This document shows positions 1 through 6,287 of a stretch of DNA of 10,681 nucleotides, one piece after another. The stretch is taken from contig OMIJ01000061.1 of NCBI GenBank assembly GCA_900299065.1, positions 1-10,681 of the forward strand, given 5' to 3'. Origin of the DNA: Hyphomicrobiales bacterium (GTDB lineage: Bacteria > Pseudomonadota > Alphaproteobacteria > Rhizobiales > Beijerinckiaceae). A model generated the notes under the pieces. That model worked only from the letters and a program-made list of their open reading frames with translations, did not search any database and had not been told where the DNA came from. The translations under genes were made by a program, and so were the position numbers. Numbering within the stretch: position 1 is the stretch's first letter; each line of letters starts with the position of its first letter.

Positions 1-332
1 AGGCAGAACTAAATCTTGTCGCTGATGGGCGTGTTTTCACTGGGAGACAGGCTTTACCGTTAAAGTTAATTGACGGAATAGGAGATGAAAAAGAAGCGCT
101 TGACTGGCTCCATGAGAGCAAAAAACTTGCCGCAGACCTTCCCGTCCGGGACTGGAAAGTGAAAAAATCGACTGGGAGACTAGGCATTTTTGGATTTTCT
201 GCTGACCTCGCCCATCTTCTGGGCTATAATGGCCTCGCGCAATCTTTGGAAAAAATAGATCTTTCTGCTCATCAAGCTGCGCTTGACGGACTCTTAGTCA
301 TTTGGCAAGCTGGATCAGCAAGTGGATCTTAG
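1..332 (+). CDS. sppA: Signal peptide peptidase SppA, C-terminal part (5' end outside window)
   Basis: The open frame enters from the left edge (first full codon at base 3) and stops at TAG 330-332, leaving 109 C-terminal residues. The stretch GRVFTGRQAL followed by LKLIDGIGDEKEAL is the conserved tail motif of S49-family serine proteases of the SppA type, in which a substrate-groove segment precedes a helix. SppA is an inner-membrane protease that degrades signal peptides cut from exported proteins. The catalytic serine and lysine lie upstream of the window and cannot be checked. After the motif the protein has a variable tail of about 70 residues ending in GSASGS. It sits 44 bases ahead of ihfB on the same strand, an order seen in many Hyphomicrobiales. 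The family assignment rests on the one tail motif plus this context. Confidence 0.85.
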   Translation, partial: AELNLVADGRVFTGRQALPLKLIDGIGDEKEALDWLHESKKLAADLPVRDWKVKKSTGRLGIFGFSADLAHLLGYNGLAQSLEKIDLSAHQAALDGLLVIWQAGSASGS

Positions 333-363
333 GGGCGCGTTTCAGTTGCTGGGTTAATCATTT

Positions 364-367
364 AAGG
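364..367 (+). promoter_or_regulatory. Ribosome binding site that fixes the ihfB GTG start
   Basis: AAGG lies nine bases before GTG 377, within the normal range for a Shine-Dalgarno sequence. The competing TTG at 302 lies inside sppA coding sequence. Together with the family length this supports the GTG start. Confidence 0.6.
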
Positions 368-376
368 CTGACACAA

Positions 377-667
377 GTGATAAAATCAGAACTCGTTCAA
401 AAGATCGCCGAGCGCAATCCTCATCTTTATCTGCGCGATGTCGAGAATATCGTAAACGCTATTCTTGATGAAATCACCAATGCCTTGGCGCGTGGTGATC
501 GTGTCGAATTGCGGGGATTTGGTGCTTTTTCTGTCAAACGTCGTGATGCCAGAGTTGGGCGCAACCCCCGCACGGGCCAGCATGTATCGGTTGATGAAAA
601 ATCCGTTCCGTTTTTCAAGACCGGCAAGGAAATGCGGGAACGCCTGAATGGCGGCGTTGCTGATTAA
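377..667 (+). CDS. ihfB: Integration host factor subunit beta (IhfB/HimD)
   Basis: This encodes a 96-residue DNABII protein, the beta half of the IHF heterodimer that bends DNA sharply at specific sites in recombination, replication and transcription. The frame is typical: MIKSELVQKIAERNPHL at the N terminus, RVELRGFGAFSVKRR at about 42-56, the minor-groove arm GRNPRTG at 61-67 with the intercalating proline at 64, and PFFKTGKEMRERLN near the C terminus. The GTG start at 377 is chosen because it gives the usual family length and N terminus and has AAGG at 364-367, nine bases upstream. A TTG at 302 in the same frame would add 25 unrelated residues and overlap sppA. The beta rather than alpha or HU identity follows from the MIKSEL start and the sppA neighbourhood. 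The alpha subunit is not in this window. Confidence 0.96.
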   Translation: MIKSELVQKIAERNPHLYLRDVENIVNAILDEITNALARGDRVELRGFGAFSVKRRDARVGRNPRTGQHVSVDEKSVPFFKTGKEMRERLNGGVAD

Positions 668-705
668 GCTATTGCAGATTGGGTCTGCTTGAGGAGCTTT
701 CATCC

Positions 706-1062
706 ATGAAGAGCTTTCTCAAATGGCTTTTCCTTCTGCCGATCTCAATCGGCATAGTGATGCTTGCGATTGCCAATCGCCATAATGTTACTGTGCTGTT
801 TGATCCTTTTGGTTATGATCATCCTGATCTCGAGATTACTTTGCCATTATTTATCGTGATCTTTGGCGCTTGCATTGTCGGTGTGATCTTTGGAGGTATT
901 GCCACCTGGTTTGGTCAATCCAAATACAGAAGTGCAGCGCGGCGCGCCCGAGTTGAGCTGAGCCAAGCCCGCAATGAGTCTGACATGCTGCGCAAGCAGC
1001 TTGCCAATATGCATAGCCTCACTCAAATCACCCAACAGGATCAATCACGGCCAGCAGCCTGA
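706..1062 (+). CDS. lapA: LapA-family (DUF1049) inner-membrane protein
   Basis: The product is a 118-residue small membrane protein. Two hydrophobic segments are visible at about residues 5-23 and 45-67. They are separated by a short loop carrying NRHNVTVLFDPF, the hallmark of LapA/DUF1049 proteins in alphaproteobacteria. A charged, probably coiled-coil cytoplasmic tail follows at about 74-104 (SAARRARVELSQARNE). In enterobacteria LapA works with LapB in assembling lipopolysaccharide and in FtsH-controlled LpxC turnover. That role is known for E. coli and is only inferred here, since no lapB is in view. The ATG at 706 has GAGGAG at 691-696, nine bases upstream, and gives an N terminus leading straight into the first membrane segment. 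A TTG at 679 would add nine residues and lacks such a site. The gene starts 38 bases after ihfB and is probably co-transcribed with it. Confidence 0.88.
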   Translation: MKSFLKWLFLLPISIGIVMLAIANRHNVTVLFDPFGYDHPDLEITLPLFIVIFGACIVGVIFGGIATWFGQSKYRSAARRARVELSQARNESDMLRKQLANMHSLTQITQQDQSRPAA

Positions 1063-1119
1063 CTCACATAAGATTTTTGCCGCACTGGACACGGACCTTA
1101 TTTGGAGTCAAAGCAGGGC

Positions 1120-1800
1120 ATGCAAGAGAGAGCTTTGCACTCCAAACCTCAGATTAAAATCTGCGGCCTCAGCACGCCTGAAACCCTTGAGGCTGCCATT
1201 GGCTTTGGGGCCGATCTGGTGGGCTTTGTATTCTTTGCTCCCAGTCCCCGCAATCTTACCCTTGATCAGGCTCAGGCTCTTGCGCAGCAAGTTGCTGGGC
1301 GCGCCCAAAAAGTAGCCTTGAGTGTCGATGCCAAGGATGATGACTTGCGCGCTATTATCGCTCATATGCAGCCAGATCTTTTGCAATTGCATGGTCAGGA
1401 AAGCCCCGAAAGATTACGTGACATCCGGCAAAAATTTGGTCTGCCGGTGATGAAAGCGATAGGTATTTCTACCAGGGCCGATCTGGCCCGCCTCTCTGAT
1501 TATGCGACTGTGTCTGACCATCTCTTGTTTGATGCGAAAATGCCCAAGGATTCGGTTTTGCCGGGCGGCAATGGCCGAACCTTTGACTGGAGCATTTTGC
1601 AGGATTTGCAGCTTGAAAAACCATGGATGTTGTCAGGCGGGCTGGATGCCACAAATGTCGCCGAAGCCATCCGCCAAACAGGGGCCCCGGCAGTGGATGT
1701 TTCCTCAGGCGTGGAATCCGCCCCTGGAATCAAAGATATCAATAAGTTAAGAGAATTTATCGCAGCCCTTCGCCCTCTCCACGCCAAACACATGCCGTGA
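1120..1800 (+). CDS. trpF: Phosphoribosylanthranilate isomerase (TrpF)
   Basis: This cytoplasmic (beta/alpha)8 barrel enzyme converts N-(5-phosphoribosyl)anthranilate to CdRP, the third step from chorismate to tryptophan. With the ATG at 1120 it has 226 residues. Visible landmarks are the catalytic cysteine in KICGLS (C15), FVFFAPSPR at 37-44, LLQLHG at 87-92, the catalytic aspartate in LLFDAK (D138), PGGNGRTFDW at 148-157, LSGGL at 171-175 and the phosphate-binding DVSSGVES at 193-200. The start is the least certain point. ATG 1120 leaves about ten residues before the first strand, more than usual. TTG 1135, preceded by the purine-rich run GAGAGAG, would give MHSKPQIKICG, nearer the family norm. 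A TTG at 1102 has no good site. It is the first gene of the trpFBA group, 57 bases after lapA. The stop codon overlaps a GTG that opens a short frame into the next gap. Confidence 0.96.
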   Translation: MQERALHSKPQIKICGLSTPETLEAAIGFGADLVGFVFFAPSPRNLTLDQAQALAQQVAGRAQKVALSVDAKDDDLRAIIAHMQPDLLQLHGQESPERLRDIRQKFGLPVMKAIGISTRADLARLSDYATVSDHLLFDAKMPKDSVLPGGNGRTFDWSILQDLQLEKPWMLSGGLDATNVAEAIRQTGAPAVDVSSGVESAPGIKDINKLREFIAALRPLHAKHMP

Positions 1801-1820
1801 GCTGGCTAAAATCTCAAACA

Positions 1821-1837
1821 GGCTTGGTAGCCAAGCC
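1821..1837 (+). promoter_or_regulatory. Perfect 7-bp hairpin between trpF and trpB
   Basis: GGCTTGG (1821-1827) and CCAAGCC (1831-1837) form a perfect seven-pair stem with a TAG triloop. The right arm can alternatively pair, five pairs including one G-U, with TTTGG at 1841-1845, so two structures compete for the same bases. No run of T follows, so it is not a classical intrinsic terminator. It could affect mRNA stability or processing, or access to the trpB ribosome binding site 26 bases further on. The structure is seen in the sequence; any function is inferred. Confidence 0.35.
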
Positions 1838-1862
1838 CGGTTTGGCGTATAGGGACCTGTGC

Positions 1863-1867
1863 AGGAG
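1863..1867 (+). promoter_or_regulatory. Shine-Dalgarno AGGAG supporting a TTG start for trpB
   Basis: A full AGGAG lies six bases ahead of TTG 1874, ideal spacing. The only other nearby candidate, GTG 1859, starts before this site and has just GGGA three bases upstream. The site therefore favours TTG as the trpB initiator. Confidence 0.65.
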
Positions 1868-1873
1868 ATAGTC

Positions 1874-3091
1874 TTGAAGCCAGATCTTCCCAATTCTTTT
1901 CGAACAGGTCCCGATGAACACGGGCATTTTGGTATTTTTGGTGGCCGCTTTGTCGCCGAAACCCTGATGCCGCTGATCCTGGATCTTGAGCAGGCCTATG
2001 CAAAAGCCAAGGCAGATCCCTCATTTCAAGCCGAGCTTGATCATCTGGCCACGCATTATGTCGGCCGTCCCAGCCCGCTCTATTATGCCGAACGGCTGAC
2101 GCAGCATTTAGGTGGCGCGAAAATTTATTTCAAGCGTGATGAACTCAATCACACTGGCGCACATAAGATCAATAATGTGCTCGGCCAGATTCAACTTGCA
2201 CTTCGCATGGGCAAGAAGCGCATCATTGCCGAGACGGGCGCGGGTCAACATGGTGTCGCAACAGCAACGGCCTGCGCCAAATATGGGCTTGAATGCGTTG
2301 TTTATATGGGCGCGGTTGATGTGGAACGACAAAAGCCCAATGTATTTCGCATGAAAATGCTGGGCGCGACAATTGTGCCGGTGCAATCGGGCGCGCGGAC
2401 CTTAAAGGATGCCATGAATGAAGCCTTGCGTGATTGGGTGACCAATGTCGCAGATACTTTTTATTGCATTGGCACTGCGGCAGGTCCGCATCCCTATCCG
2501 GCCATGGTGCGCGATTTTCAAAGCATCATTGGAAAGGAAACGCGTGAACAAATGATGCAGGCAGAAGGACGTCTGCCTGATTCCCTTGTTGCGTGCATTG
2601 GCGGCGGCTCCAATGCGATTGGCCTGTTTCATCCCTTCCTTGATGATCGCAATGTTGAAATTTACGGCGTGGAAGCTGCAGGCCATGGCCTTGAGGTTCC
2701 CGATGGCCATGCCGCCTCCTTGGCCGGTGGGCGTCCGGGTGTTTTGCATGGAAATCGGACTTATCTTTTGATGGATGAGGATGGCCAGATCAATGAAGGC
2801 CATTCGATTTCAGCTGGACTTGATTATCCCGGCATTGGCCCAGAGCATGCCTGGCTCAGAGATATGGGGCGCGTCACTTATCTTTCCGCAACAGATAAGA
2901 AAGCGCTGGAAGCCTTTCAATTATGCTGCAAGCTTGAAGGCATTATTCCGGCGCTTGAGCCGGCACATGCGCTTGCTGCGGTCATAGAATTAGCCCCTAA
3001 GAAATCCAAAGATCATCTCATGGTGATGAATATGTGCGGGCGTGGAGATAAGGATATTTTCACGGTCGCAGATCATCTGGGCGGCATGTGA
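1874..3091 (+). CDS. trpB: Tryptophan synthase beta chain (TrpB)
   Basis: This is the PLP-dependent subunit that joins indole and L-serine to give tryptophan, working in an alpha2-beta2 complex with TrpA and receiving indole through an internal tunnel. From TTG 1874 it is 405 residues, a normal length. Seen in order: the FGIFGGRFVAETLMP N-terminal signature (about 19-33), the PLP lysine in HTGAHKINN (K98), catalytic glutamate E120 in ETGAGQHGVA, the phosphate-binding GGGSNA at 243-248 and CGRGDKD at 388-394. The residue matching Salmonella Ser377, which contacts the PLP pyridine nitrogen, is cysteine (C388); as I recall this is common in alphaproteobacteria. The start rests on the AGGAG six bases upstream; GTG 1859 would add five residues. 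The in-frame TGA is followed at once by TAA. trpA follows after 52 bases. Confidence 0.97.
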   Translation: MKPDLPNSFRTGPDEHGHFGIFGGRFVAETLMPLILDLEQAYAKAKADPSFQAELDHLATHYVGRPSPLYYAERLTQHLGGAKIYFKRDELNHTGAHKINNVLGQIQLALRMGKKRIIAETGAGQHGVATATACAKYGLECVVYMGAVDVERQKPNVFRMKMLGATIVPVQSGARTLKDAMNEALRDWVTNVADTFYCIGTAAGPHPYPAMVRDFQSIIGKETREQMMQAEGRLPDSLVACIGGGSNAIGLFHPFLDDRNVEIYGVEAAGHGLEVPDGHAASLAGGRPGVLHGNRTYLLMDEDGQINEGHSISAGLDYPGIGPEHAWLRDMGRVTYLSATDKKALEAFQLCCKLEGIIPALEPAHALAAVIELAPKKSKDHLMVMNMCGRGDKDIFTVADHLGGM

Positions 3092-3143
3092 TAATATTGA
3101 AGGCAAAGGCCTGTTGTGTGTTTCTCTCTTGCAGAGCGTTTAG

Positions 3144-3980
3144 ATGACCAAGACACGTATTGATCGCCGATTTGCCAAGACCCGCGCCGAGGGGCGTGCG
3201 GCTCTGGTCACCTTCATTATGGCGGGTGATCCTGATCTGGCGACATCCTTAGAAATTCTCAAAACTCTGCCCAAGGCTGGCGCAGATGTGATTGAGCTTG
3301 GCATGCCCTTCACCGATCCAATGGCCGATGGTCCTTCGATTCAAGCCGCTGGTCTGCGGGCGCTCAAATCGGGCATGACTTTAAAAAAGACATTGGCACT
3401 GATAGCAGATTTTCGTCGTAACGATGATGAGACGCCGATTGTCTTAATGGGCTATTATAATCCCATTTATGTCTATGGTGTCGATCGATTCCTGACTGAT
3501 GCTCTCTCAGCCGGTGTTGATGGTCTGATCATTGTCGATCTGCCCCCGGAAGAAGATTCAGAATTATGCGAACCCGCTCTCAAGGCAGGCCTCAATTTCA
3601 TTCGCCTCGCCACACCCACGACAGATGACAAACGTCTGCCCAAAGTACTCACCAATACATCTGGCTTTGTCTATTACGTCTCAATTACCGGAATCACCGG
3701 AGCGGCAACCCCTGATTATTCGAAAGTTGCCGAGGCTGTTGCCCGTATCAAACAACATACAGACTTACCGATTGCTGTTGGCTTTGGTGTGAAAAATGCA
3801 CAAAGCGCTGCTGCAATTGCAGCCCATGCGGATGGTGTTGTGGTTGGCTCCGCGCTTGTTGATGTGATTGCAAACGCAACTGCTACAGGCTCTGCCGGGC
3901 AGGATAATGTCATCTCCCATGTATCCAAATTTGTTGGCCAATTGGTCAACGGAATTCATCAGGCGCGCGCCAAAGCGTGA
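3144..3980 (+). CDS. trpA: Tryptophan synthase alpha chain (TrpA)
   Basis: TrpA cleaves indole-3-glycerol phosphate to indole and glyceraldehyde 3-phosphate and passes indole to TrpB. The 278-residue product is a (beta/alpha)8 barrel of standard length. It carries the catalytic glutamate in ELGMPF (E51) and catalytic aspartate in DPMADGP (D62), spaced as in the Salmonella enzyme (E49 and D60). Further on are GYYNPIYVYG near 103-112, SITGITGA at 180-187, VGFGV at 212-216 and the phosphate-binding GVVVGSA at 231-237. The ATG at 3144 has only a partial ribosome site, with AGAG ending about seven bases upstream, but gives the expected N terminus (RIDRRFAKTRAEGRAALVTF). It is the last gene of the trpFBA set, and accD begins 19 bases downstream, so the two are almost certainly on one transcript. 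Confidence 0.97.
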   Translation: MTKTRIDRRFAKTRAEGRAALVTFIMAGDPDLATSLEILKTLPKAGADVIELGMPFTDPMADGPSIQAAGLRALKSGMTLKKTLALIADFRRNDDETPIVLMGYYNPIYVYGVDRFLTDALSAGVDGLIIVDLPPEEDSELCEPALKAGLNFIRLATPTTDDKRLPKVLTNTSGFVYYVSITGITGAATPDYSKVAEAVARIKQHTDLPIAVGFGVKNAQSAAAIAAHADGVVVGSALVDVIANATATGSAGQDNVISHVSKFVGQLVNGIHQARAKA

Positions 3981-3999
3981 TCTCGCAGGAATTTGAATC

Positions 4000-4872
4000 A
4001 TGAACTGGATGTCTAACGTCGTCCCACCTAAAATCAGATCATTTCTGAAACGGGAAACACCTGAAAATCTCTGGGTCAAATGTCCGGAGAGTGGCCAATT
4101 GGTCTTTCACAAGGATTTGGAGGCCAATCTCTTTGTTGTGCCAGAATCTGGCTATCACATGCAATGTCCGGCTCGGGCGCGTTTGAATGCTTTGTTCGAC
4201 AAGGAGACGTTTCAGGAAATAGCTGTTCCCGAAGTGCCCATTGATCCACTCAAATTTCGTGATGTGAAGCGTTATTCTGATCGCCTGAAAGATTATCGCA
4301 ATAAGACCGGCCTGCAGGATGCTATTCTGGTTGGAACCGGTAAGCTGGCCGGGCAATCCGTCACTGCCGCCGTGCAGGATTTTAGTTTTCAAGGCGGCAC
4401 TTTGGGCATGGCCGCTGGTGAAGCCATTATCACAGGCATGACTGAGGCGATTAATCGGCGCACGCCTTTCATCATGTTCACGGCCTCAGGCGGTGCACGT
4501 ATGCAGGAGGGCATGTTCTCTTTGATGCAAATGCCGCGCACGACAATTGCGGTTCGCCGTCTGCGCGAAGCCAAATTGCCCTATATTGTCGTGCTGACTA
4601 ATCCCACAACAGGCGGAGTGACGGCCTCCTATGCCATGCTAGGTGATGTGCATATTGCTGAACCGGGCGCAGTGATTGGTTTTGCTGGTGCACGCGTGAT
4701 TGAGCAAACGATCCGCGAGCGTCTGCCAGAGGGCTTTCAGCGCGCGGAATATTTGATGGCGCATGGCATGGTTGATATGGTGGTCAAGCGGCAGGATATG
4801 CGGGCAACATTGGCGCGTCTGTGTGCTTTGCTCTGCAATCTTCCCCAGCCTGATCTCACAAATGCAAACTGA
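4000..4872 (+). CDS. accD: Acetyl-CoA carboxylase carboxyltransferase subunit beta (AccD)
   Basis: AccD pairs with AccA to move the carboxyl group from biotin (on AccB) to acetyl-CoA, giving malonyl-CoA for fatty acid synthesis. The 290-residue protein starts MNWMSNVVPPKIRS. Crotonase-fold motifs are intact: ASGGARMQEG at 162-171, TNPTTGGVTASYAMLGD at 200-216 and GFAGARVIEQT at 227-237. The N-terminal zinc ribbon is not. The four positions that are cysteine in E. coli AccD are C28, S31, V47 and S50 here, so only one ligand remains and zinc binding by this module is unlikely. From memory, rhizobial AccD proteins show the same degeneration, so this is probably a lineage trait. ATG 4000 has GCAGGA nine bases upstream and is preferred over ATG 4009. 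accD lies 19 bases after trpA and a few bases before folC. Confidence 0.97.
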   Translation: MNWMSNVVPPKIRSFLKRETPENLWVKCPESGQLVFHKDLEANLFVVPESGYHMQCPARARLNALFDKETFQEIAVPEVPIDPLKFRDVKRYSDRLKDYRNKTGLQDAILVGTGKLAGQSVTAAVQDFSFQGGTLGMAAGEAIITGMTEAINRRTPFIMFTASGGARMQEGMFSLMQMPRTTIAVRRLREAKLPYIVVLTNPTTGGVTASYAMLGDVHIAEPGAVIGFAGARVIEQTIRERLPEGFQRAEYLMAHGMVDMVVKRQDMRATLARLCALLCNLPQPDLTNAN

Positions 4873-4881
4873 CGGTTGGTC

Positions 4882-6207
4882 GTGACGCAGTTTGATCCTT
4901 CGACGCGGATATTGGAACGCTTTCTGGCTCTGCATCCTAGAAAGATTGATCTCTCGCTTGGCCGAATCGAAGCGCTGTTAAAGAAGCTTGGGTCACCGCA
5001 TTTGAGATTGCCGCCTGTCATTCATGTCGCGGGCACGAATGGCAAAGGCTCGACGATTGCCTTTATGCGCTCCATCCTGGAAGCAGCAGGCAAGGGCGTG
5101 CATGTCTATACATCGCCGCATTTAGTGCGCTTTCATGAACGCATCCGGCTCGCCCATGCTGATGGCGGGCAGCTAGTTCGTGAAGAAATTCTCTCAGAAG
5201 CCTTTGCTGCCTGCGAACAAGCCAATGCAGGCGCGCCCATCACTGTCTTTGAAATCACGACGGCTGCAGCAATTAAATTATTTTCTGATCATCCAGCCGA
5301 TTATCTCCTGCTCGAAGTGGGATTGGGTGGGCGTTATGATGCAACCAATGTGATTGCATCGCCTAAGGCCAGCGTGATTACGCCGATATCTTTTGATCAT
5401 CCTGAATTTCTTGGCACAACGATTGAGAAAATCGCAGGCGAAAAAGCGGGCATTATCAAAGCCCGCTGTCCGGTCATCATAGGCTATCAAACAGAACAGG
5501 CTTTGCACGTTCTTGAGGCTGAAGCGGCTAGCCTGGCTGCGCCTATGCGCATTGCGGGGCAGGATTATTCAGTTCATGAAGAACATGGACGTTATGTTTA
5601 TCAGGATGAAGACGGCTTGATGGACCTACCTTTGCCGCATCTGGCAGGACGTCATCAATTGCAAAATGCGGCCGCTGCCATTGCCACATTGCGATGGATT
5701 GCACCTGAATTGCCACAAACCGCTTATGAAAAAGGGCTAGTGCGTGTGCAATGGCCAGCACGTTTGCAACAGATCAACCATGGCGAGCTCTTCAATCTCA
5801 TTCCCAAAGGCGCAGAACTTTGGCTGGATGGCGGACATAATGAGGCCGGCGGACAAGTGCTGGCGCAAGCCATGAATGAGTTTCAACAACGTCAGAAACG
5901 GCCCTTGGCTTTGATTTGCGGCACGCTGGCTACCAAGGATACGATTGGTATATTGCGCCATTTTAAGGGGCTTGCAGATCTGGTCCTAGCGGTTCCCATT
6001 CAGGGCGAACATCAGGCCCGCTCCGCTGCAGATGTCGTTGATGCCGCACGCAAGGTCGGACTTGAGGCGCAAGCTTGCGATGATGTGACAAGTGCTCTCA
6101 AATACATAAAGGCGAAGGACTGGTCTCTGCCGCCGCGCATTCTGATTGGTGGCTCACTCTATTTGGCCGGAGAAGTCCTCAAGGCCAATGGCACGCAGCC
6201 CGAATAA
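4882..6207 (+). CDS. folC: Folylpolyglutamate synthase / dihydrofolate synthase (FolC)
   Basis: FolC uses ATP to attach glutamate to dihydropteroate and/or reduced folates, completing and retaining the cofactor. The 441-residue Mur-ligase-like protein shows the ATP loop HVAGTNGKGST at 48-58, TSPHLVRFHERI at 77-88, LLEVGLGGRYDATN at 143-156, FDHPEFLG at 171-178, the EKAGI lysine (K188, carbamylated in homologues), GRHQLQNAAAA at 256-266, WPARLQ at 291-296 and LDGGHNEAGG at 315-324 (usually DGAHN, a mild change). Both the ATP domain and the C-terminal domain are complete. The start is uncertain by two codons: GTG 4882 (ACGG six bases upstream) or TTG 4876; neither has a strong site. With accD ending at 4872, translation is probably coupled. 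It appears to be the last gene of the trpFBA-accD-folC unit. Confidence 0.95.
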   Translation: MTQFDPSTRILERFLALHPRKIDLSLGRIEALLKKLGSPHLRLPPVIHVAGTNGKGSTIAFMRSILEAAGKGVHVYTSPHLVRFHERIRLAHADGGQLVREEILSEAFAACEQANAGAPITVFEITTAAAIKLFSDHPADYLLLEVGLGGRYDATNVIASPKASVITPISFDHPEFLGTTIEKIAGEKAGIIKARCPVIIGYQTEQALHVLEAEAASLAAPMRIAGQDYSVHEEHGRYVYQDEDGLMDLPLPHLAGRHQLQNAAAAIATLRWIAPELPQTAYEKGLVRVQWPARLQQINHGELFNLIPKGAELWLDGGHNEAGGQVLAQAMNEFQQRQKRPLALICGTLATKDTIGILRHFKGLADLVLAVPIQGEHQARSAADVVDAARKVGLEAQACDDVTSALKYIKAKDWSLPPRILIGGSLYLAGEVLKANGTQPE

Positions 6208-6225
6208 CAGCCCGCAATTCAAAGC

Positions 6226-6253
6226 TTGTCAGCGCAATCGATGCGGTTAGACT
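6226..6253 (+). promoter_or_regulatory. Possible sigma-70-type promoter ahead of the TctC-like gene
   Basis: TTGTCA (6226-6231) matches the -35 consensus at five of six bases. TAGACT (6248-6253), 16 bases further on, matches the -10 consensus at four of six. It lies in the 80-base gap after folC, 34 bases before the next start codon. No terminator was found for folC, so read-through is equally possible. Confidence 0.28.
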
Positions 6254-6287
6254 GTCAATCAGAATAATGATCTGAATGGGGGGAACC

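Larger units (their letters stand above)
1797..1871 (+). other. Possible 24-codon frame filling the trpF-trpB gap
   Basis: A GTG at 1797 overlaps the trpF stop as GTGA (1797-1800). It opens a frame of 24 codons beginning MSWLKSQTGL and ending at TAG 1869-1871, two bases before the TTG chosen for trpB. The arrangement would allow ribosomes to pass from trpF through the gap to trpB by translational coupling. It contains one tryptophan codon (third codon) ahead of the hairpin at 1821-1837. There is no ribosome binding site of its own, and a frame of this length can arise by chance. I know no family for the peptide. It is listed as a candidate only. Confidence 0.15.

Noticed and set aside
39..180. 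Ten-base direct repeat ACTGGGAGAC at 39-48 and 171-180
   Set aside because: Both copies are in the same sppA frame (TGR codons) with no further structure; likely chance.
302..376. In-frame TTG extension of ihfB by 25 residues
   Set aside because: The extra residues resemble no DNABII N terminus and overlap the sppA 3' end; GTG 377 has a ribosome site and the right length.
674..688. Hairpin GCAGA/TCTGC between ihfB and lapA
   Set aside because: Only five pairs with no T-run; too weak to call a terminator or regulator.
679..705. In-frame TTG extension of lapA by nine residues
   Set aside because: It reads through the GAGGAG ribosome site of ATG 706, which gives the typical LapA start.
974..1315. 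113-codon frame across the lapA-trpF boundary
   Set aside because: It overlaps two well-supported genes in another frame and shows no recognisable protein features.
2402..2803. 133-codon antisense frame inside trpB
   Set aside because: A shadow of the trpB codon pattern; no family motif and no ribosome site noted.
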